A DNA stretch of 64,000 nt, from NCBI GenBank assembly GCA_003988855.1, contig QYAI01000006.1, forward strand, positions 1-64,000. The letters run 5' to 3'. Source of the DNA: Arachnopeziza araneosa (taxonomy: Eukaryota > Ascomycota > Leotiomycetes > Helotiales > Arachnopezizaceae). The position numbers were made by a program, and so were the translations under genes. Every line of letters begins with the position of its first letter. Positions within the stretch are counted from its first letter, which is position 1. The notes beneath the pieces were generated by a model. That model searched no databases. It was not told the DNA's origin and was given only the letters and a program-made list of their open reading frames with translations. Positions 47,308 to 57,900 of the stretch are shown one piece after another.

Positions 47308-48024
47308 ATGTCTTCCAGGAATCATGGTCGGCGCCACAGAGGATCCCATCGGACACAAGTGAGTGGAGGACTCCTTTTCGTAACTGGCCCTTCTCGTTTA
47401 TCCAAACCTAATAAGTAGATTAAGCGGGTCATTGTGTACAGATTTTGTTGGATCGGTATAATAGTAACGAAACTGATGTTATAATAGCAAAGCACTGCCC
47501 AACTCGTCGAATCTCTCGATGGGCATCTTTATAACACCCTCACAGAACTCTGTCGTGTCGAACGCTGTGCCCCCAATGGCTCTGAGCCCGTGGAAGATCA
47601 ACGAGCTTTTGGAACAGCCATGACTGCAGCATGGAGATACCACGTGACCTCAAACAACCTGCTCAACGAGCTTCGCCAAGCTACCCCCAACTATCCTTTC
47701 AGCAGCGCCTGCCTTGACTATGCTAAATGGGCTGTTGACAATGACCCCGATAGTAATCGTAGCTGGAATTATGCTTGGCTGGTCTTGATTAAAATTCGTA
47801 ATGAGTAAGCGCTTGCTCGGAAGAAAACCCTGCCTGGCTGACTATTTAGGTCCTATATCGAATCCTACGCCCAGAGCGAAGCTGCTCATGTGGATATGTG
47901 GGCTGGTAGCACTCCAAGCCCAGAGGATGCTAAACAGCTCGCGGACTGCTTTGCCTATGAATGGAATGAGGCTTTGAATGGTCTCCTCCTCCATTGGCCA
48001 ACTCCTCCTGTTCCTCGAAATTAA
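47308..48024 (+). CDS. Orphan three-exon protein, 180 aa
   Basis: Exons are 47308-47358, 47488-47804 and 47850-48024. Both introns have good signals (GTGAGT...ATAATAG; GTAAGC...CTGACTATTTAG) and phases close, giving 180 aa. The N-terminus is basic (SSRNHGRRHRGSHRTQ); the rest is a mixed globular sequence with many Trp and Tyr residues (AAWRYH, YAKWAVD, WNYAWLV, HVDMWAG, EWNEALNG, LLLHWP) and four Cys. There is no signal peptide or membrane segment. I recognise no family. It borders a diverged tandem duplication on its right, which suggests a rapidly changing locus; it may be lineage-specific. Confidence 0.68.
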
Positions 48025-48710
48025 TGATAGACTACCAATGTGCGTCGTAGTCAGCTAGTCAATCTTGGTAGAATCGGCGTCGATTTATTCGGAGCGTTTG
48101 CTTGAGTTTCTTGAATTTGCTGCTGGCGTAGCGTTCGACTCTGATATGGAAGCATAGCGGGAACAGGCGAAATAGGAGATATAGGAGCATAGCGATGGTG
48201 GATGGATTACAGTTTCCTTATTCTTTTGTTTTGCTTTTCTGCTGTTGTTTTGAATCTTGTTTTCGAATTAAGCACGTTGGCCAACGACTGCCCTTGTTCA
48301 CTTCGTGCATTTTTTGAATTGTTGATCAACTCCGTTGTGATAAATGTCAAGTATTCTTCAAGATGGAGAGTATTTATTCGCAAGCCCGTTAGATGTTTGA
48401 TGTTTTATTATTTTGGTACAAACGTCAGGCATATGTTACACTTTCCATTTTCAAAAGACGATATGCTAGCATACCAACCTTCAAATCCCCAGTTTTGCCC
48501 AAAATGCATCCAACGACCAACAAAAGCTTTCCCCGATAAAGAAAAAAGATCAGGCTTATGATAAAATTCCATATTGCCCTCAAGAAGTCTGGTGTGCCGG
48601 CCTACTAGAAGTCCTAGTACAACGAGTTCGAAATTCTGCCCTCATGGCACTCAAAATTCTCATCCATCTTCTCCAACCATCAAGCATATCTTGTACCTCT
48701 GTTCTTACAA
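48025..48710. other. Intergenic, carries copy 1 of a duplicated 3' flank
   Basis: The part around 48398-48562 (TGTTTGAT.TTTTA, TCAGGCATATGTTACA, AGATCAGGCTTAT) recurs in diverged form around 49563-49656. It appears to be the 3' flank of minus-strand candidate genes in a tandem duplication. No other feature was seen. Confidence 0.5.
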
Positions 48711-49047
48711 TTACTTCAACACTCTTATCCCAATAATCGGATCGTTGAGAGGACGTGTGAGAAGAAGATTATTTGCCACGCCCTCTTTCATCAGCGTTGT
48801 CTACCTCTCGAAGCTGGCCGTACTATTGGTAATTCTGATGGATCCCGCTTACCATCAATGCGATCACCAACCTCCCCTTTAGCGTCAATTTTCCGACACT
48901 CGCCGCACTGACAGTGTTTGCAAGTTTTGCATTTGTACGTTCCCGCATCATTTCCTGCTCCACACTATAAGGGATATGGTTAAAAATGTCTCTTGTAGAG
49001 GGAAGGGTGTTAGATATCTCGTCTAGATGGCATGACCAATCTTCCAT
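48711..49047 (-). CDS. Tentative small gene, duplication copy 1
   Basis: Exons 49047-48853 and 48800-48711 join in phase through a GTAAGC...GGTAG intron (52 nt), giving 94 aa. The first ATG downstream of the TATA box at 49288-49298 is used. No domain is known. In another frame the same DNA reads CKTCKHCQCGECR, a cysteine cluster, which makes the true frame uncertain. Support comes mainly from the duplicated promoter and 3' flank shared with copy 2. Confidence 0.28.
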
Positions 49048-49287
49048 GTAGTCTGTATTTTCTGCTGGCTTGTTTAAGACTTGGTTTAGAGGTTCAGGGG
49101 GTGATACTGAACGAAGTTGTTAGAGTTAGAAAATTCTCCGAGTTTGGTTGGGACTGGACCTTGTCGATGGCTAAGCTGTTGGTTGTTTGAAGTTGTTAAT
49201 TTAAGAAGGAAGTTGTATGATGGGTTCGTTGATTGAATTATCTGCTGTGGAAGGATGGAGAAAGAAAATGGATTGAGGAGTAGAGGG

Positions 49288-49298
49288 AGCTTTTATGC
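49288..49298 (-). promoter_or_regulatory. TATA element, duplication copy 1
   Basis: Read on the minus strand this is GCATAAAAGCT, a TATA-box-like core about 240 bp upstream of the candidate ATG. An almost identical element occurs at 50175-50185 in copy 2. Confidence 0.5.
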
Positions 49299-49736
49299 CT
49301 GTCCTGTTCTAGATCACCGTAAGATAATATCATTCACGCTCAAGCTACTTCTTCTGAATCACCCAAAAGGTATTATTATTCACGCTCAAGTTCTTTTTGA
49401 GTGAGAAGTGAATTAAAGAGCTATGAATTATTGAAAATTATTTGACACTTGACATGTAGGAAGTTTCTTTAGTGATTGTTCTATACATAAATTGAAAGTG
49501 TACTTGGTCACCGTCAGATACAAGAGTCTTCTTATCGTGTATTATTATAAAGCTCAATTATATGTTTGATATTTTACTACTCGAGAAACTCGAGTTTATC
49601 AATAAATGTCAGGCGTATGTTACAAACTCCACTTCCACCCTTGGAAGATCAGGCTTATCAACCCCGTTCACACATCACCTTTTCTCTTTTAGTTAGCCAC
49701 AGCCGCCAACAGAAACACTTCCCTTACCATCAATGA

Positions 49737-49984
49737 TCAATATTGCTTGTCGGTACCGTCCATACGCTCGATCCGAACCCCGTAGGCGTCTAACTTCCAG
49801 GACTTGCCAGTTCTAGGGAGCCCACATCGGTCGACATTGAGACAGCGCAACACCGTAAGAATGTGATGGTCAAGAGCTCGTCCGCACTATAGTACAGTCA
49901 GTAGCTCTAAGCAGGACAATGAAATGAGTGGCCACTTACGGGAATGCATTCCCACCAAACGGCTATGGGGACGACGTGGGGCAT
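49737..49984 (-). CDS. Tentative small gene, duplication copy 2
   Basis: Exons 49984-49940 and 49886-49737 join in phase through a 53-nt intron with strong signals (GTAAGT donor, CTGACTGTACTATAG end), giving 64 aa that start MPHVVPIAVWWECIP and end DGTDKQY. There is no recognised domain and no signal peptide. The TATA-like element at 50175-50185 lies about 190 bp upstream. The protein does not obviously resemble copy 1, so one or both reading frames may be decayed. Confidence 0.35.
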
Positions 49985-50174
49985 GGCGAAGAGAAGCTGG
50001 GTTGGTTAGAGTTGGAGGGTATATGGAGGTTTGGAAGATTGGAGTTTTGAAGGAGGAAGATTTATATGACAAGGCTTGTTGTTTATAGTTGTTGATGTTC
50101 GACTTGGTTGCTGAGTGAAGTCCCTTGTTATGTTATGATGGAGATAGAAAGTTGTGGAAAAGCAGAATGAAGAA

Positions 50175-50185
50175 GGCTTTTATGC
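50175..50185 (-). promoter_or_regulatory. TATA element, duplication copy 2
   Basis: The minus-strand sequence GCATAAAAGCC matches the copy 1 element in core and in relation to the downstream candidate gene. Confidence 0.5.
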
Positions 50186-50539
50186 TCTTCGAAAGTCTCT
50201 TCAGCTTATCTATTTATGATTAATTTGAGACGGTTATTCTTTGATTTCGAGCCTTCATTATTAATCTCAAGAAGGGAATGGTGAGGAGAATGGAGAGATA
50301 ATCACGATGAATGATGTTTGAATGTAGAGGACCTCCTCCAAGCCGAATATCGTATAGTTCAAGTCACCTGGTAAATAGTAGATGTGAGCATATGCTTTCA
50401 GTTTGTCGATATAGGATAATAACTAGAGGGTGCTGTCTTATTAAGCTCTCGTGATATTGTCTTTAGAAATTTATCTTTAGAACTCGGAAAGACCTGAAGA
50501 AAACATGATGGTAGTTTGGGGAGAAGTTAGAAGAGCTTT

Positions 50540-50775
50540 GGATAGAAACCAGGAAATGGCTCGAGAGAACTCGGGAGAGGTTCGGAAATGGAAAGAAAAT
50601 CTTGGAAGAGATTCCGAAATGCAACAAAATCCAACCACTCGGAATACACATAGGAAAGAACTCGGAACAGCTCTGCGAAGTGCAACAAGACTCAAGTACT
50701 CGGAAATAACTTAAAGGGAAGTCGGAATGCATGCTCGGGACAGCCCTGCGAAGTGCAACAAAAGCTCAACAGTGA
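50540..50775. repeat. Degenerate ~65-72 bp tandem repeat
   Basis: The phrase GAAGTGCAACAAAA (or GAAATGCAACAAAA) recurs near 50616, 50677 and 50750, each preceded by ACTCGGAA- or CTCGGGA-like words. The longest exact match between copies is about 17 bp (CTGCGAAGTGCAACAA). It is a small diverged minisatellite without coding support. Confidence 0.65.
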
Positions 50776-51449
50776 TAAGAGAGAGAAGCCTGAGGTAAGC
50801 AATAGAGATATTGGAAATTATAGATAATGAAATTGTCCAGTAGCTTCTTCGCGCACTGCATGGTTAATTTCTGACTATTGATAATAGCCTTACAGTCCTT
50901 TGCCTCCTGAGGCCAATAGCTCAACTCAATCTTCTTCGATTTGGTTTCCTTAAAATATCATTGATAGGCTATCTAAATTGTCCCCTTCTCTCATATTTTT
51001 CGTGCTCGCTCTTACTTCTCTCAACTCTTAATGTGCTGAATAGCATCGGAATCCTCATGCGATGGCTATAAGTCTAAGCTGTTGGGGTGAGTTTCGATGC
51101 GAGTCTACGTAAACGCCTCACCAGGAAATGTTCGCGGCTTTCTATTCCTCCGAAAACAACATCACCAAAACGTCACGAGTCACGACCCCAAAATAACCCA
51201 GGAGCACCTCTTATCAGTCGATCCGTCGTCTGATCAATCAACAAGCATCTCTGATTCTGCCTTTCCCTTTTCGCCTTACTGGTACGAAAGCTTGCAAGAT
51301 TGCAGGGTGCGGACATAGTGAGGGAAGGCGAGCGGACATATCAACGGGCAGAAATATCAGGCTCTCTCCAGCCTCCCCCCGATACAGTCTCTCAACCCTT
51401 ACATTTCTCAATAATCTATTCCTGGATCTGATCCATATCTTCAAAAACA

Positions 51450-52651
51450 ATGGTCAAGCTCTCTGCAGTCAAGCAGGCCAACACGCAGTTCGGCAGTGAC
51501 AACACCCAAAATGCGGGGCTGGTCTGCGTCTTCTCTGGGGGCACAAGCGGAACGGGAGCAGGCACCATGGAAACGTTGGCTACCATGGTACAGAAAGCAA
51601 CTTTTTATGTTATAGGGCGATCAGCCGAACGCTTTACAACGCAGCGAGTGAAACTAGAGAGTCTCAATCCAAGCCTCAAGATAGTCTTCCTTGAAGCACA
51701 AGTATCATTGATCGCTGATATCGATGCAGTCTCTGAGAAAATCAAAGAGGCCGAGACAAGGGTAGATTATCTCTCCATGAGCCAAGGATACTTTCCTCTC
51801 AATGTAGCTCAATGTACGAGTTTCCTAATCTCGACAGTGCTCTCCTCACGCTGACTGGGCTATAGATACGAAAGAAGGCGTGGATCTTTGCATGGTCATT
51901 CAATACTACGGCCGGATGCGATTGGCTCAAAATCTCCTCCCTCTTCTCCGCAAATCACCAAATCCTCGAGTTCTGACTGTGCTAAATGGCGGCTACGAGA
52001 AACAAATGATCGACTCCGACCTTGGCCTCGAGGACCCCAAGAATTACTACTTCGTATCAGCCATCAACCACTTCAACACCATGACCACCTTATCATTTGA
52101 GCACCTAGCCGCAAATGATAAAGAAATAACTTTCATACAGTAAGACTTATTCTCATATAAATTGCCTTTCTATTGATTACAGCTCTGGTGTCCGAGAGCT
52201 GTTTATGAGCCTCACGCCTATATTTACTTATCACTCAACATCGGAACAACCCATACACCCCAGAACTGCTTAATAGACTCTAATTATATATCTACAGTGC
52301 TAACTCAGCGCTAGCGCCTTTCCGGGTCTAGTACCCACCGACATCTTCGCCCGTCTGACTGTACCTGAGTCGTCTGGAATACCGGGTAAGCTCCTGGCAA
52401 GATTCATGAACTACGCTGGTCCCTTCATACAATGGCTTTTTGGGATCTCGATACCAGATTCGGGAGCAAGACTGGCATTCATCCTGACCAGCGATAATTT
52501 TGCTCCGGGTGAGATGTGGCGCGTTGATGAGCATTGCGAGGCTGTCACCGCAGCTGGGGTCCTAGAACGATATCGAGAGCAGGGATGGCGAGAGAAGGTC
52601 TGGGATCATACTCTGGGGGTTTTCGAGAAGGCTTTAGCTGCTGACAAGTAG
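51450..52651 (+). CDS. Atypical short-chain dehydrogenase/reductase
   Basis: Exons are 51450-51813, 51866-52139 and 52315-52651, giving 324 aa; phases close (VAQ/YTKEG and FIH/AFPGLVP). The Rossmann glycine loop is GGTSGTGAGTM (residues about 30-40) with a VIGRS strand after it. The usual SDR catalytic YxxxK is not present: the corresponding region reads NYYFVSAINHFNTMTTLSFE. It belongs to a fungal group of such SDRs frequently met in secondary-metabolite loci; those retain cofactor binding but have a divergent active site. There is no signal peptide or membrane anchor, though FMNYAGPFIQWLFG may touch membranes. The second intron (175 nt) is long for this window. Cofactor and substrate are unknown. 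Confidence 0.85.
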
Positions 52652-53350
52652 GTCTTGGGCTGTGCATACCTAGAATTAGTAAAAGTCAAGCTCTCGCTTA
52701 GCTGTAAACACATCTCGATCAGGTGTTAGAGTAGAAGATTTGATTCACGTGGCAAATAAAAACCCAACTACTCTATCAGGTGTTAGAATAGAAGATCTGA
52801 TTCACATAGCAAATCTAAAAAAACCAACCACTCCACCAGGTGTTAGATTGAAAATTTTGATTTACGTGGCAAATCAAAAAAACCCAACCACTCCACCAGG
52901 AGTGCGGTCCCAAATGGCAAAACTGTAGGAAGACAGAAACTAAACCAGGTGTGTAGGTTAAGTTTTTTATCCGTTCAAATATGTCGGGCGGTATGGCGCT
53001 ACCCGGCGGGTAGTGAAGAGGCGGGATGTCTGGGCTGATGGTTTACTGGCGTGGCAGCCCAGGAAGAGGTCCCGTGTACCTAAAGAGAGGAGTGGGGTTC
53101 TTTGCGTGGACCGAAAATGGCTTATTTATTGTTATATAGGTGCGAAGAGCGCGGCTCGGGTATCGGGGGATGGTTGCGCCTCGCTTCGGTTGTTTGTTAT
53201 GTTCCTGCTTCGCTTGGGTGACTCGAGATCTGAGCGCGATTTCTGAAATCGAATACACTTGCTTTTTACAGTGGAACAAACAATATTTGGCATGTAGCTA
53301 GGAGTCACAGAAGCCCTGCTTAGTAACTACTTAGGTATATTTTCGACCAT
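52652..53350. other. Intergenic with minisatellite
   Basis: This is convergent space between the SDR and HET genes. It includes the 57-60 bp minisatellite described separately; the remainder shows no gene. Confidence 0.55.
52720..52930 (+). repeat. 57-60 bp minisatellite, about 3.5 copies
   Basis: Units begin CAGGTGTTAGA at 52720, 52777 and 52837, with a diverged CAGGAGTGCGG at 52897. Spacings are 57, 60 and 60 bp, all multiples of three. Read on the plus strand one frame stays open through all copies and repeats the peptide phrase GVRIEDLIHIAN..KPTTPP. There is no convincing start codon, so it is listed as a repeat, not a gene. Confidence 0.9.
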
Positions 53351-55999
53351 TTAGTCAATAATCCACCAGATTCCTTTCCCATTTCTGTTCTCACCCTCTG
53401 CCTCGTCTTCTCCTTCATCTCCTTCATTGCCACTGACCCTCTCCCCGAGCAAATCACGGCACCACCAATCCTGCACCATTACCCAGACATCATCCACAAG
53501 CTTCTCGCCCCAATACTTCCTTACAACCTGTACAAAAAACTCATCCTTCTGCATTAATCCGTGCACCATCTCCTTCATCTTATCCCTCAATGATTTCACA
53601 CTATATTTAAACTCCTCACTTTCCTTGAGGTCCTTCAAGATCTCAGGGTCTGAGCGTGGGTTAAGTTTGGTTAGTAATTGCACATGATGATCCGTGAGAG
53701 ATTCTCCTCTGAGAGAAATGGCAACCTTCTCCACCATATCGTAAATATATCCTTCTTCCCCTAAAGCCTGAAGCATCACTGCTCTGTTGGTAATAACTCT
53801 AATGCCCTCCTCCCCGCCTGGAATCTCAGTCCCTAGAATACCTTCCCGTAATTCTTTCTCTTGCCCCACCTCATTCAAAACCAAAATTGTATTTCCCATC
53901 TCGATAGCCTCATGTAGTGGGAAGAGCTCCAATGTATTCCAATCTCTCCTCTCCTTATCCGTCCACCGATTCTGCATAGCTGCATACTTGCAATCCACAA
54001 CCCGCCACCATTTCCCATCCTGACTGTCTCGGAACTGGATCCAGCTCTCAGGGATGCGGGGGAGACCTAGCCAGGGATTTCGCGTTCTACCATCGGCATA
54101 TCCATCATTAAATTTGAGTCTGATACCGTGATAACGAACTCTTAAGCCTTGTTTGGGTATCAATGAACCTTTTTGTGGGTCATTCCAGCGAACCAGTCGA
54201 GTGTCGGGGGTTTTCACTCCTTTTTCGATCTTCAAGAGCGATTTGAGCGCCCATCTGAATCCTGGAGTCTGTAGACGTGATTCTTCGAAAAAGATGACGG
54301 AGGAAGGGATGCCGTATTTTTCTGCTACCAGGATCCATACTACGCACATCCGTTCCTCTTGTGATTCAACTTTAAGAATACGATGGAGATCTAGGGCTAA
54401 TAGGGTAGCGATACAGAGTGCCTCATCTGAAGAGACACTCACGCCACGGAATTGCAGTGCTTGATCCATGACAGCTATGTTGTTCCCCTTAGCATAAGTG
54501 CGGTCCTTGTGGAAGAAAGCGTCCAATCGCCACAGCTCGTTTAGGATATCTGTTCGGAATACCTCCATTGGCATGTGTGTGCTGATTTTTTCAAACTCGG
54601 CCCGCAGCGAGTTGAGAGAGACGGCTTTGTCGGCAAATTGGAAATACAGAGAGTATGCTAGAGCTCCTTCTTGAAGCGTCCAGAGACGGCGCATCCAAGA
54701 AGAAGTAAAGATGCGGAGGATAAGTTCGTGAGATTCGAGATTGGACGAGGTATAAGCCATGAGCCCAGCGTCGAGGACTAGAACATGAGTAGCACGTGCG
54801 TACACAATGCGGATTTTCTCGATAGCTAGTTGTTTCCCATGTCCGTTTGGTGCGGGACAACATAGGGTATCGAGCCAGAGAAGATGCGAAGGCGATACAT
54901 CGGATACTAAAGTACGGAGGTGATGGAGTTTGCACCGGTAGAGAGAGTTTGATTTTGGATTTCCTAAACCATCAGCCCATATATGAGAGATGGCGATATA
55001 GGGAGTATCCAATGTAGACTCAATTATCTCTGCTTTCAAGTCTTGAAGACCTTCCTCTAGCTTAAGCAAGGGGTATTTATCTTCTTTCTGCAAGATCATC
55101 GTGGTAATGTCGCTATCTACCATAAGTTGTTGACAGTGGCAATCCTGGTCATGGTGCCAAACGTCGTACTTGCTCAAGTCAATTTGATATAAGGTACAAT
55201 TCATCTCCGTACAAGTGCTATGATCCCTTTTTGGGAGGCTCTTATCCATCATTCGGATCACGTTTAGAGCCTGAATTGTTCGAAATCTCACGATAACCCT
55301 GGCAATATCACTCGGACACCAGCCATTGGCTCTCATATTTGCTTGAGCTGTCTCATTGAGGAAACCAACAGACCAATTTAAACCAAGTGAGAAGGGTATC
55401 TTGAATCGAACGAATATCAAACGTAGAAAGTGGGCCATGAACTCGTAGAGGGCTGCTATAGAGTATTTCACTGAATGGTTGAACTCTGATGGAAGTGAGC
55501 GAAGCAAAGGGTAACCAATTTTGAGACATTCTGTAAGTTGCGAGAAATGCCATATTTTTGACTCTGGATCTTTTAGGAATCTAGAACGAGATACCTGTTG
55601 TGCTGAATTAAACCACTCATCGTCCAATTTGATATACTCTTTATCGCCATCTTCAACGATGAGGGTTTCGTAGATCCACGTGATGATCTCATCCTCAGAG
55701 AGAATCGGTGATTCAGAGATAGAGAGCTCCTCATTTAGAAGATTAACACCTAGAAACTCTGCAATGAAGCCAAAATATAGCCAAGTCTGAATGAAACTTT
55801 CTTGTTCGGCCAATGGCGTAGGATTTGTTCGCTCAACTCTAAAGCGCTCGAGAGTACTCTGAGGCAACTCAGTCTTGCCAATTCGTGTCGGATAAGTGCA
55901 AAATGGACCAACAATATATACTTCGTGTGAAACATATGGAGTTCTAGGAATTGAGCCTTGGTGTTCGCTACAAGGATTTGCTTGGAGGAGAAACTCCAT
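53351..55999 (-). CDS. HET-domain protein (heterokaryon incompatibility)
   Basis: This is one uninterrupted exon of 882 aa. The HET core is seen in order: PYIAISHIWADGLGNP (about 335-350), LLWLDTLCCP, the AIEKIRIVYARATHVLVLDA segment, and the third block SSWMRRLWTLQEGALAY. The N-terminal third and the C-terminal half lack a recognised domain; the C-terminus ends with an acidic stretch before a Trp-rich tail. The upstream region has cysteine/histidine spacing (CTEMNC, HHDQDCHCQQ) that could bind metal. HET proteins trigger or assist programmed cell death in non-self recognition, often with partners encoded nearby; no partner is obvious here. Lack of introns and long length are common in this family. 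Confidence 0.92.
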   Translation of the reverse strand: MEFLLQANPCSEHQGSIPRTPYVSHEVYIVGPFCTYPTRIGKTELPQSTLERFRVERTNPTPLAEQESFIQTWLYFGFIAEFLGVNLLNEELSISESPILSEDEIITWIYETLIVEDGDKEYIKLDDEWFNSAQQVSRSRFLKDPESKIWHFSQLTECLKIGYPLLRSLPSEFNHSVKYSIAALYEFMAHFLRLIFVRFKIPFSLGLNWSVGFLNETAQANMRANGWCPSDIARVIVRFRTIQALNVIRMMDKSLPKRDHSTCTEMNCTLYQIDLSKYDVWHHDQDCHCQQLMVDSDITTMILQKEDKYPLLKLEEGLQDLKAEIIESTLDTPYIAISHIWADGLGNPKSNSLYRCKLHHLRTLVSDVSPSHLLWLDTLCCPAPNGHGKQLAIEKIRIVYARATHVLVLDAGLMAYTSSNLESHELILRIFTSSWMRRLWTLQEGALAYSLYFQFADKAVSLNSLRAEFEKISTHMPMEVFRTDILNELWRLDAFFHKDRTYAKGNNIAVMDQALQFRGVSVSSDEALCIATLLALDLHRILKVESQEERMCVVWILVAEKYGIPSSVIFFEESRLQTPGFRWALKSLLKIEKGVKTPDTRLVRWNDPQKGSLIPKQGLRVRYHGIRLKFNDGYADGRTRNPWLGLPRIPESWIQFRDSQDGKWWRVVDCKYAAMQNRWTDKERRDWNTLELFPLHEAIEMGNTILVLNEVGQEKELREGILGTEIPGGEEGIRVITNRAVMLQALGEEGYIYDMVEKVAISLRGESLTDHHVQLLTKLNPRSDPEILKDLKESEEFKYSVKSLRDKMKEMVHGLMQKDEFFVQVVRKYWGEKLVDDVWVMVQDWWCRDLLGERVSGNEGDEGEDEAEGENRNGKGIWWIID

Positions 56000-56322
56000 G
56001 ACGATGATAACCTGGATTTGAAGACGTTGTCAATGGGGCCAGGAAATTTGCGTGGCGAGAACTGGGAAAAGGAGCCTAGAAGTGGAGGTTGCACTATCCC
56101 AATGAAGAAGGTATACGTAACACGCTCCTATGATTCTTATAGGATCTATGTGTATCAGATCTATGTTGCGCTCTTTCAAATTGGCAAATCAGAATATGGA
56201 GACTTATTGTGGATATTGGCGCTTGCCAATATGGTTGTAGATTAATGAAGCAAAAATTTATATTTTTGAATATTACATTTTCTCTTTTACTATGGTCTTC
56301 TCTATGATATCTTCATGGGAGC
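56000..56322. other. Short intergenic region
   Basis: This is the promoter region of the HET gene and the 3' end of the MFS gene. It contains a direct short repeat (TAGGATCTATGTGTATCAGATCTATGT area, 56139-56165). Nothing else was seen. Confidence 0.4.
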
Positions 56323-57900
56323 TCATTCATGAACTGGCGCGAATCTCGACCTTTTTCTCAACGCTAACCCATACTTCATGAAAATGAAAGGTACAGGTAT
56401 AGCCGCAGTCGCTACAGCTCCGAGAATAGACATTGCTGGCCCTACACCTAGATTATGAAACATAGGTCTTGCAGCTAGCGGTAAACCAGCGGCGAACACA
56501 CTTCTCAAAAAGGTATTTGCTGACGTGGCACTCGCTGCGTATAACCCGTAGGTGTCGATCAGAAAGTTGATGCACTGTTGAAAAATAATGTTAAATCCTG
56601 CACCAATAAAAGTGGTAGCCAAAACAGGTGAAATCCAGTGGATTTTGGGACTTGCAGTCCACCCAAACCAAAACAAGCCAATTGCAAAAAGGAATGCACC
56701 AATAGCCATGGGTAATAGTCTGGCTTCAGGAACTGGTCTGCCTTGGGCTGCATCTGAGATCCTCGCGTATCTTGGCTGGTTTGCGAGGTTGATTCCAACC
56801 GCTGCGATAACACCAACAAAGAGGCCAATAAACGGTAAAGATCCTACCACCGGACCCCAACCTCGGTGCTCTTCGAAAACAATCGGGAAGACTTCAAGAG
56901 TCGTATAAAGCAAGGCGAAGACGAACGATGCGTAGAAAGCAATCGCAGTCACCATTGGCTCAGTAGTCAACATTACCAATGGCCTCGAAAAATGCTTCGT
57001 GATTATGGTATTGAAGTCGTGATTCTGTTTCTCACTAGGATGGTATAATGCCTCATTACCAGTTTCTTTACGAAGCCGCTGAGCCTTACGCTTCAGCAAG
57101 ACTGGTGAGTAAACCTCTGGCAAGAAGAATAAAGCCAATGCTGTGATAGCAAAAACCCAGATTGCTAGGATATATTCAGTCCATCGCCATCCAAGGTGCG
57201 GATTGACTGTAAGAGCTGCCCCAATTGTCGGACCCAGTGTTGGACCGCCAACGACAGAAATGGCATAGAGAGCAATAGCTGTCCCACGAACCTTTGGCTC
57301 ATACAAGTCTCCCAATGCAGCGGCGACATTACTAACCGGAGCAGAACCAAAAACACCAGCGAAGAATCGCATTATGAATATTGTTGCGGCATTCTTACCA
57401 ACTGCATTTCCAATCGAGAATAGACCCAGACAGAACATAGCTGGTATCAATGATATTCTTCTACCCCATACTTCTGACATTGGTGCCCAGCATAATGGTC
57501 CGAAGGCAAATCCTATTCTGCAAGAACGCTATTAGTCAAACTTTTCCAAGATGGATGGATAGAATAGAACGTACATATACAGAGAGATAACCAAGACTGC
57601 GACTTCCGTACTCACACCTACATATTTTGCAATATCATTCTCTGCTGGCGCAATGATGGAAGATCCCAAACTGGCAGCCAGAGCTAGCATACCAAGCTGA
57701 AAAGTTACCCAGCTCTTGTATAACGTACCCCAATTCCTGGGGTTTTCCTGATCATTCGGCCCCGACCAATCCACCATGTTCACATCCCTCTGTTCTTTCT
57801 CTGTGGGCTCTGGCGCAGGATTCTCCTCGTCATTCGGGGGCGTGGGGGAGGTCGATAATGGTCGGTCTGGTTCAGAATCGGATTCGTGGCGCGTAGACAT
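56323..57900 (-). CDS. MFS drug/polyamine:H+ antiporter (DHA1, FLR1-like)
   Basis: Exons are 57900-57575 and 57517-56323 (57-nt intron, GTACGT...TGCAG), giving 506 aa. The splice restores LYIIGFAFGPLCWAPMSEVWGRR, the DHA1 TM2-loop signature. NPRNWG in the cytosolic N-terminus and the TM5 motif GGPTLGPTIG are typical of this group. Twelve membrane helices are expected, with the central loop at LLKRKAQRLRKETG. This family exports drugs, polyamines and fungal metabolites. In this neighbourhood (transaldolase-like, UstYa-like) it may export a local product, but that is inference from adjacency only. Confidence 0.93.

Larger units (their letters stand above)
49985..51449. other. Intergenic with degenerate repeats
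   Basis: This holds the promoter side of copy 2 and a block of degenerate repeats (50540-50775), then the promoter of the SDR gene. No other gene was recognised. Confidence 0.5.
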
